Shown here: positions 1 through 3,324 of the stretch, one piece after another | How positions within the stretch are numbered: the stretch's first letter is position 1 | How the letters are laid out: each line of letters begins with the position of its first letter | Origin: Gallionellaceae bacterium | GTDB taxonomy: Bacteria; Pseudomonadota; Gammaproteobacteria; Burkholderiales; Gallionellaceae | Assembly: GCA_030690855.1 (NCBI GenBank) | Contig: JAUYFR010000111.1 | Coordinates: 1-6,834 of the forward strand | Direction: 5' to 3' | DNA length: 6,834 nucleotides | Notes under the pieces: model-generated | Told to the model about the DNA's origin: nothing | Databases searched by the model: none | Seen by the model: the letters and a program-made list of their open reading frames with translations, nothing else | Made by a program: the position numbers and the translations under genes

Positions 1-2
1 CC

Positions 3-209
3 TTCGAGCATCGGGCGCTGATGCTGCCAAAGTGTAAAAGTGGCAATACGATTGCGCTTGCTGTGTACGGTGAAGTGGTCGATCTCTCGCTTGATGAGTT
101 GAGAATAAGAGCGCAGCAGCTTGAGATCAAAACAACCCTTGCACTCATGCCAACTTTAATTAAGTTGGAGCATGAGCCTTTGTGCCAGCAAGGGAGGTTG
201 GTGCTTTAG
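3..209 (+). CDS. 3' end of an unrecognised protein (N-terminus outside the window)
   Basis: The frame is open from the first complete codon at position 3 to a TAG at 207-209, so this is the last 68 residues of a longer protein. The in-frame ATG at 21 lacks a convincing Shine-Dalgarno and is probably internal. The tail is soluble-looking, with a short hydrophobic strand (TIALAVYGEVV), an amphipathic helix (LSLDELRIRAQQLEIK) and a second helical stretch ending QQGRLVL. It contains two cysteines, not arranged as a recognisable metal motif. I do not recognise the family and assign no function. Its stop codon overlaps the stop of the convergent outer-membrane gene by 4 bp. A long inverted repeat lies inside its last codons. 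That this is coding is likely but not proven, since only the tail is visible. Confidence 0.55.
   Translation, partial: FEHRALMLPKCKSGNTIALAVYGEVVDLSLDELRIRAQQLEIKTTLALMPTLIKLEHEPLCQQGRLVL
144..176. other. Long imperfect hairpin downstream of the iron operon, inside the opposing gene's tail
   Basis: The arm CTCATGC (144-150) pairs with GCATGAG (170-176), and CAACTT (151-156) pairs with AAGTTG (162-167). This gives about 13 bp with a two-base bulge (168-169) and a five-base loop. It starts 30 bp past the stop codon of the minus-strand operon. In that direction it could act as an RNA-end stabiliser or attenuator. It is not followed by a proper U-tract on either strand, so a classical intrinsic terminator is not supported. 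It may also be a chance effect of the codons it overlaps. Confidence 0.35.
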
Positions 210-946
210 AATTCGTATTCAAGTTGCATTCTGACGGTGTTGCTTGGTGCGACATTGCTTGCGCCAAACAGCCATGCCGCGTTGTATTTGATTGCTTGTT
301 TATTACCCAGTGAAAACTTGCCGAAAACTGCGGGCCCCATGCGGTGGTTTTGCTGGCTGGCAGCGTCCCAGTTGTCCCATTTTCCCAACTCACCCATGCC
401 TTGTAGGCCAAGCTCCAGTGAGGGTTGTAAGCGATATTTTGCTTGCCATTGGTAGCCACATTCAGTGGAGTAGCCACTCTCATCGACAGTGCCAAAGGCG
501 CGTTCAAATAGGAAGTTGGCGTTGAGTTGTAGCTTACCAATTTCCTTTTGAAGCAGTGGGCCGATTTTTATTTCTTTTGGTTCGCTGCTGCTATTAATGG
601 GGGCTTCCAGTTCTACAATGAGACCGACATCTAAGAAGTATTTGCCAGTTTCAGTGAGTTGGAATTTATTTTCCCATTCAGCCAGATTGACGATCTGACC
701 ATCATAGTTTTTTTGCTTAAAATAGACTTCGGTGAACCAGTATTCATTTGCGCCATAGCCTATCCCCAAACTAACCGCCTGTCGTTGCGTGCCATCTTTT
801 TGCTGGGCAGTACCATATTTAAAATCGAGTTCTTTTTCTCCTTGCTCGACGGTGGGTGTGTACACATAATCTGCAGGGCCTGCCAAAGTTAGGCTTGCGT
901 GAAGGCTCGCAATGCTGAATATAACTATCTGTAATTGTTGTTTCAT
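206..946 (-). CDS. Outer-membrane beta-barrel protein of unknown function, co-encoded with the FTR1 iron permease
   Basis: The 246-aa product starts with a signal peptide: positive MKQQ, hydrophobic core, probable cleavage after Ala22 (LTLA|GPADY). The rest is rich in alternating polar/aromatic stretches typical of antiparallel barrel strands (for example VSLGIGYGANEYWFTEVYF near residues 58-76). It ends RMQLEYEF, with a terminal Phe and alternating hydrophobic residues, as expected of a BAM-recognised outer-membrane protein. I know of no named function for this type; it resembles conserved hypothetical proteins near FTR1 genes. It lacks TonB-receptor size, and no plug domain or TonB box is seen. 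The ATG immediately follows the permease stop (TAAATG), with AAGGAG at 955-960 inside the permease gene, so expression is probably coupled. By inference it may help iron cross the outer membrane or support the permease. The 3' end overlaps the opposing gene by 4 bp. Confidence 0.85.
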   Translation of the reverse strand: MKQQLQIVIFSIASLHASLTLAGPADYVYTPTVEQGEKELDFKYGTAQQKDGTQRQAVSLGIGYGANEYWFTEVYFKQKNYDGQIVNLAEWENKFQLTETGKYFLDVGLIVELEAPINSSSEPKEIKIGPLLQKEIGKLQLNANFLFERAFGTVDESGYSTECGYQWQAKYRLQPSLELGLQGMGELGKWDNWDAASQQNHRMGPAVFGKFSLGNKQAIKYNAAWLFGASNVAPSNTVRMQLEYEF

Positions 947-1783
947 TTAAAGTGCTCCTTTAGTTGAGATGGTGGGTTTGTTGAATTGTTTGGCGACATA
1001 CATGCCGACGCTGATTACGACTAGCGCTGAAAGATAAAAGATGATTTGCATGCCTGCGGGGCGAGCGTCATATCCGATCAGGCTGTGGAGTAGTACGCCG
1101 AGCACACTGCTTTCAGGTAGGGTGACGGAGGTGTCCCATACAGGTGCAACTAAACTTGGCAGTAAGTCGGCTTGAATTAAAAAATGAGCTGCTTGTGAGG
1201 CCATGCCGGCAGCAAGCAGTAAGACGAGAATGCTGGTGGCGGTGAAAAACCAGCGCATCGGCACGCGCAATAGTCCTGCATAAATGGTGTAACCAACAAC
1301 GATGCCAGAAAACATGCCGACTAAGCCACCCAGTAGCATAGTTGAACGCCCTGCATCTTCTGCCGCCGCGATGCCATAGAGAAATAAAACAGTCTCTGAG
1401 CCTTCCCTGAGTACGGCGAGACCCACGATGATTAGCAAGGCTGAGCATTCACTGCGTCCGTCACGGATGTCGTTGCCAAGGCTCTTTGCGCTAGTGGCTA
1501 GTGCTGCGCCGTGTGATGACATCCAAATGTTGTGCCATGCCAACATGACGACCGCTATACCCAGTATGCCGGCATTAAATATTTCCTGACCCACTCCGCT
1601 GGCGAATGACCCTATGGCTTCTGTGAATGTGGCAACGATACCCGAGCCAATTAGACCGATGCTGACTCCGGCGACTAACCAGCGACGACTATTTGGAATG
1701 CTGCGCGTAGCCGCAGCGAGAATACCGATGATGATGGCGGCTTCTAAAACTTCTCTAAAGACGATAATGGCTGTTCCAAACAT
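947..1783 (-). CDS. FTR1-family high-affinity iron permease
   Basis: This 278-aa inner-membrane protein is predicted to move iron into the cytoplasm. Two signature REXXE motifs are visible: REVLE at residues 10-14 in the first membrane helix and REGSE at 126-130 in the fourth. In the FTR1/EfeU family these glutamates are the iron-transfer residues. About seven hydrophobic segments can be drawn (roughly 4-25, 36-56, 66-86, 114-138, 149-171, 178-200, 243-264), matching the family topology. A longer loop lies at about 203-242. Length is typical of EfeU-like proteins, so the gene appears intact. The start is supported by AAGGGAG at 1797-1791, overlapping the stop of the upstream cupredoxin gene. 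It is the middle gene of a three-gene operon that lacks the EfeB peroxidase and M75 peptidase-like partners. It is probably Fur-repressed through the promoter upstream of the first gene. Confidence 0.96.
   Translation of the reverse strand: MFGTAIIVFREVLEAAIIIGILAAATRSIPNSRRWLVAGVSIGLIGSGIVATFTEAIGSFASGVGQEIFNAGILGIAVVMLAWHNIWMSSHGAALATSAKSLGNDIRDGRSECSALLIIVGLAVLREGSETVLFLYGIAAAEDAGRSTMLLGGLVGMFSGIVVGYTIYAGLLRVPMRWFFTATSILVLLLAAGMASQAAHFLIQADLLPSLVAPVWDTSVTLPESSVLGVLLHSLIGYDARPAGMQIIFYLSALVVISVGMYVAKQFNKPTISTKGAL
955..960 (-). promoter_or_regulatory. Shine-Dalgarno of the outer-membrane protein gene, inside the permease gene
   Basis: AAGGAG on the minus strand, 8 nt before the ATG at 946-944. 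It lies within the codons for the permease C-terminal Lys-Gly-Ala-Leu. Because the permease stop TAA directly abuts the next ATG, ribosomes finishing the permease are positioned to start the barrel gene. This fixes the start of the 246-aa protein. Confidence 0.75.
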
Positions 1784-1790
1784 AGTGATG

Positions 1791-1797
1791 CTCCCTT
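1791..1797 (-). promoter_or_regulatory. Shine-Dalgarno of the permease gene, overlapping the cupredoxin stop
   Basis: AAGGGAG on the minus strand, 7 nt before the permease ATG (1783-1781). It shares bases with the cupredoxin stop codon TAA (1798-1796). This close packing supports co-translation of the two genes. Confidence 0.7.
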
Positions 1798-2113
1798 ATT
1801 TTGCGTGGATGACGCCTTTGGCGGTTGCTTCATTGAATTCACCTATGAAGGGATAACTGCCTGCCTCAAGAGGGCCGAGGTAAATGGTTACTTTTCCTTT
1901 GCCAGCAATGATTTTTTCTCGGTTAAGTGAATGGCTTTCAAATTCTTCTGGAGTGACATCCTGATTCTCGATCAGTAATTTGATTTTTTTGCCCGCAGGA
2001 ACGGTGAGTTCGGTCGGTGTGAAACGGTGGTCTTTAATCACAAGTGTGTAATCTGCGTCAGCAGCAAGCGCAGCAAAGGGGAATAGCAAGGAGATAATTA
2101 ATGTTTGTTTCAT
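1796..2113 (-). CDS. Small periplasmic cupredoxin-like protein, probable iron-delivery partner of the FTR1 permease
   Basis: The 105-aa precursor has a clear signal peptide (MKQT, hydrophobic core, ALA|AD cleavage after residue 17), leaving an 88-aa periplasmic protein. The mature part fits a single cupredoxin fold: YTLVIKDHRFTPTELTVPAGKKI at the start (residues 22-44) and the SYPFIGEFNEATAKGVI tail resemble the Cupredoxin_1 and EfeO N-terminal type. It has no cysteine and no methionine after the signal peptide, so a classical type-1 copper centre cannot form. Possible metal ligands are His29, Glu57, Glu58, Glu60, His61, Glu92, Glu95 and His103. By analogy with EfeO it may bind Fe (or Cu) and hand it to the permease; that is inference. 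It is the first gene of the operon. GAGGG at 2123-2119, 5 nt before the ATG, supports the start. Confidence 0.9.
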   Translation of the reverse strand: MKQTLIISLLFPFAALAADADYTLVIKDHRFTPTELTVPAGKKIKLLIENQDVTPEEFESHSLNREKIIAGKGKVTIYLGPLEAGSYPFIGEFNEATAKGVIHAK

Positions 2114-2138
2114 GATGGCCCTCGGTTGGTTAAGTTTT

Positions 2139-2157
2139 GCGAATGATAATCATTCTT
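2139..2157. promoter_or_regulatory. Left Fur box (operator)
   Basis: This 19-bp site matches 15 of 19 bases of the classical Fur consensus GATAATGATAATCATTATC. Its core GAATGATAATCATTC (2141-2155) is a perfect 7-1-7 palindrome. It covers the -10 of the leftward iron operon promoter. The neighbouring fur gene and iron permease make Fur the natural ligand. Confidence 0.85.
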
Positions 2158-2171
2158 ATTTGAAATGTAAA
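2143..2171 (-). promoter_or_regulatory. Predicted sigma70-type promoter of the iron-import operon
   Basis: On the minus strand, a -35 TTTACA (2171-2166, 5/6 to consensus) and a -10 TATCAT (2148-2143, 5/6) are separated by 17 bp. Transcription would begin near 2136, giving a leader of about 23 nt before the cupredoxin ATG. The -10 lies inside the left Fur-box-like palindrome, so Fur binding would block RNA polymerase. Prediction from sequence only. Confidence 0.6.
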
Positions 2172-2187
2172 TAGGAATTGTTATCAT
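2160..2187 (+). promoter_or_regulatory. Predicted sigma70-type promoter of fur
   Basis: TTGAAA (2160-2165, 5/6) and TATCAT (2182-2187, 5/6) are separated by 16 bp. The start would be near 2194, giving a leader of about 55 nt. Its -35 abuts the -35 of the leftward promoter (2166-2171), so the two promoters are back to back. The -10 lies in the right Fur box, consistent with autorepression. A weaker alternative is TTGTTA (2178-2183) with TGAAAT (2201-2206) at 17 bp. Confidence 0.5.
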
Positions 2188-2191
2188 TCGC
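2173..2191. promoter_or_regulatory. Right Fur box (operator), weaker
   Basis: Read on the minus strand, this 19-bp site matches 12 of 19 bases of the Fur consensus. The half nearer fur (GCGAATGATAA) is identical to that in the left box, and the other half is degenerate. It overlaps the predicted -10 of fur. It would be expected to bind Fur less tightly than the left site. Confidence 0.6.
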
Positions 2192-2248
2192 AATTGCATT
2201 TGAAATTATTTCAGGCACAATGGCAAAAAATAAAAGGAGATCTAAGTT

Positions 2249-2680
2249 ATGCATCAGCCTGAAAACTTAAAAAATGCCGGCCTAAAAACAACGTTACCGC
2301 GGCTTAAGGTATTGAGTTTGTTCGAATCTGCCCAAGCGAGGCATATGAGCGCAGAGGAGGTTTATAAACTTTTGCATGCTAGCGGGGATGATGTGGGATT
2401 AGCTACTGTTTACCGTGTATTGACCCAATTTGAACAGGCTGGGTTATTGGTGCGGCACAATTTTGAAGGTGGGAAATCGGTATTTGAATTGAACGAGGGC
2501 AAGCATCACGATCACATCGTATGTTTGCAATGCGGTCATGTGGAAGAGTTTTTTGATCCTGAAATTGAGCTAAGACAAGATCAAATTGCCATTGATCGAG
2601 GGTTTTCGGTGCACGACCATTCACTTTATATTTATGCGGATTGCCTTAAAGACACTTGTCCTCATAAGGCCAAGATATGA
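2249..2680 (+). CDS. fur: Ferric uptake regulator Fur
   Basis: This 143-aa metal-sensing repressor is close to the 148 aa of E. coli Fur. The N-terminal winged helix carries the recognition helix region GLATVYRVLTQFEQAGLL (residues 50-67). The C-terminal dimerisation and metal domain has the hallmark HHDHIVCLQCG (86-96). Expected ligand residues are present: His32, Glu80, His86, His87, Asp88, His89, Glu100, Glu107 and His124. Two cysteine pairs (Cys92/Cys95 and Cys132/Cys137) could hold structural zinc. The gene is divergent from the iron-import operon and shares a Fur-box region with it, so it probably represses both that operon and itself when Fe2+ is plentiful. AGGAGA at 2235-2240, 8 nt before the ATG, supports the start. 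Zur, PerR or Mur are less likely given the close match to canonical Fur and the iron-linked neighbours. Confidence 0.95.
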   Translation: MHQPENLKNAGLKTTLPRLKVLSLFESAQARHMSAEEVYKLLHASGDDVGLATVYRVLTQFEQAGLLVRHNFEGGKSVFELNEGKHHDHIVCLQCGHVEEFFDPEIELRQDQIAIDRGFSVHDHSLYIYADCLKDTCPHKAKI

Positions 2681-2722
2681 GGCCGCAGAGTTTTACCTTT
2701 TGCAAAAAAGCCCACTTAGTAG

Positions 2723-2751
2723 TTGACCATAAAACTCGGGTATGATTTAAT
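2723..2751 (+). promoter_or_regulatory. Predicted promoter of the TusE/DsrC-family gene
   Basis: TTGACC (2723-2728, 5/6) and TTTAAT (2746-2751, 4/6) lie 17 bp apart. They point to a start near 2758 and a leader of about 30 nt. This gives the gene its own promoter, separate from fur, whose stop is at 2680 without a convincing terminator between them. Confidence 0.5.
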
Positions 2752-2788
2752 CCTCATCGCTTTCAACAACTTTAAAAGGAATAGAACT

Positions 2789-3082
2789 ATGGGACTCCCA
2801 GCTCGTGATGGTGATGGTTATTTGGTGGATATGAGTAATTGGACACCTGAAATTGCAATTGAAATGGCAGTAGCAGATGGCTATGAGATGAACGACCAGA
2901 AATGGGAGCAGATCAACAAGGCCCGCGAATTTTTTGAAGAGTTTGGTTCTGTTCCGCCGATACGCAAATTTGCTAAGCATCTTGAGGTTGATCAAAAAGA
3001 ATTGTTTGATCTGTGGATGACAGGCCCAATGAAGCCAATCACTAAATATGGCGGCATGCCAAAACCAACAGGTTGCGTTTAA
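2789..3082 (+). CDS. tusE: TusE/DsrC/DsvC-family sulfur-carrier protein
   Basis: This small cytoplasmic protein of 97 aa belongs to the DsrC fold family, shown by the N-terminal DGDGYLVDMSNWTPEIA stretch, the central PPIRKFAKHL segment and the flexible C-terminal arm ending GMPKPTGCV. The penultimate cysteine (Cys96) is the family's persulfide-carrying residue. True DsrC proteins have a second cysteine about 11 residues earlier; here that position is Thr85, so the protein is of TusE type or DsrC-like. TusE accepts sulfur from TusBCD and passes it to MnmA for tRNA 2-thiouridine synthesis. No tusBCD or dsr genes are in view, so the role is inferred from family. AAAAGGA at 2774-2780, 8 nt before the ATG at 2789, sets the start. 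An in-frame TTG at 2723 lies within the predicted promoter and is rejected. Confidence 0.9.
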   Translation: MGLPARDGDGYLVDMSNWTPEIAIEMAVADGYEMNDQKWEQINKAREFFEEFGSVPPIRKFAKHLEVDQKELFDLWMTGPMKPITKYGGMPKPTGCV

Positions 3083-3095
3083 GCGGCATTCTCCC

Positions 3096-3120
3096 TAGTA
3101 CGCAAACTCTATGCGTGCTA
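3096..3120. other. Hairpin just after the TusE/DsrC-family gene
   Basis: TAGTACGCA (3096-3104) pairs with TGCGTGCTA (3112-3120) through 9 bp including one G-T wobble, with a 7-base loop. It begins 14 nt after the stop codon. It could protect or end the upstream mRNA, but AAAAGAG, not a T-run, follows it on the plus strand. Confidence 0.45.
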
Positions 3121-3125
3121 AAAGA

Positions 3126-3167
3126 GTGTGATGTGAGCTGCGCTATAGCGCTTGCCTCATATCACAC
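3126..3167. other. Large two-stage stem-loop in the intergenic region
   Basis: GTGTGATGTGAG (3126-3137) pairs with CTCATATCACAC (3156-3167) over 12 bp with one G-T wobble. Inside the loop, the perfect palindrome GCGCTATAGCGC (3140-3151) can form a second 4-bp stem. The structure lacks a T-tract on the plus strand; on the minus strand CTCTTTTAG follows. It may be a terminator-like or mRNA 3'-end structure or a DNA-binding site. The function is unknown. Confidence 0.6.
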
Positions 3168-3236
3168 AAATCTCTGCAAACTCTCTCAGTAAAACTCTTG
3201 TAGCTAACCTGCTACGGGAAAACACGTGTTTCTCGT

Positions 3237-3242
3237 TATAAT
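3237..3242 (+). promoter_or_regulatory. Perfect -10 hexamer upstream of the FapA-family gene
   Basis: TATAAT matches consensus exactly. No good -35 hexamer lies 16-18 bp upstream; the bases there (about 3213-3219) sit between GCTAC and the AAACACGTGTTT palindrome. An activator may therefore be needed, or the element may be weak. The start would be near 3249, leaving a leader of about 75 nt before the ATG at 3325. Confidence 0.5.
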
Positions 3243-3290
3243 TAAGTCATGAGCCTTGAGCTGAAAGTTGCCTAAGCAATTTATTGGCTG

Positions 3291-3302
3291 GGGATTAATC
3301 CC
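3291..3302. repeat. Perfect 12-bp palindrome in the leader of the FapA-family gene
   Basis: GGGATTAATCCC lies 22 nt before the ATG at 3325. If that ATG is the start, the palindrome is in the untranslated leader, where it could bind a regulator. If translation begins at the TTG at 3268, the palindrome is coding. It can only form a short RNA stem (GGGA/TCCC). Confidence 0.6.
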
Positions 3303-3324
3303 TTCTAAGTTGGAATTTTTTGAT

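Larger units (their letters stand above)
2137..2193. repeat. Perfect 13-bp inverted repeat linking the two Fur sites
   Basis: TTGCGAATGATAA at 2137-2149 reappears as its exact reverse complement, TTATCATTCGCAA, at 2181-2193, with 31 bp between the arms. Each arm contains a -10 hexamer (TATCAT) for one of the two divergent promoters and half of a Fur box. A 9-bp direct repeat ATTTGAAAT (2158-2166 and 2198-2206) lies in the same region. Confidence 0.9.
3083..3324. other. Non-coding region between the TusE/DsrC-family and FapA-family genes, rich in inverted and short direct repeats
   Basis: No convincing gene or tRNA is seen here. Besides the two hairpins listed separately, it holds GTAGC/GCTAC (3200-3204 and 3211-3215), the perfect palindrome AAACACGTGTTT (3220-3231), and a 9-bp direct repeat GCAAACTCT (3102-3110 and 3176-3184). 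A third partial copy, AAACTCT, is at 3192-3198. The 3' part contains a -10 element and the leader of the next gene. Confidence 0.6.

Noticed and set aside
160..540. Minus-strand open frame of 126 codons
   Set aside because: It is another frame of the outer-membrane protein gene, which has signal peptide, barrel pattern and Shine-Dalgarno; the shadow has none.
206..2113. Complete EfeUOB system
   Set aside because: Only the permease and a cupredoxin-type domain are present; no M75 peptidase-like domain or Dyp-type peroxidase is encoded in the window.
2698..2707. TTTTGCAAAA palindrome as the fur terminator
   Set aside because: The arms meet with no loop and are AT-rich, so the RNA stem would be negligible, and no T-run follows.
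2723..2788. TTG start 22 codons upstream for the TusE/DsrC-family protein
   Set aside because: No Shine-Dalgarno precedes it, the extra residues do not fit the family N-terminus, and the TTG is part of a likely -35 hexamer.
3127..3166. TGTGA and TCACA as a CRP/FNR-type site
   Set aside because: The half-sites are the outer ends of a 12-bp hairpin stem and lie about 30 bp apart, not the 6-bp spacing a CRP site needs.
3083..3267. Possible tRNA or riboswitch in the structured intergenic region
   Set aside because: The hairpins do not make a cloverleaf, there is no T-loop or anticodon-arm pattern, and no known riboswitch core is recognisable.
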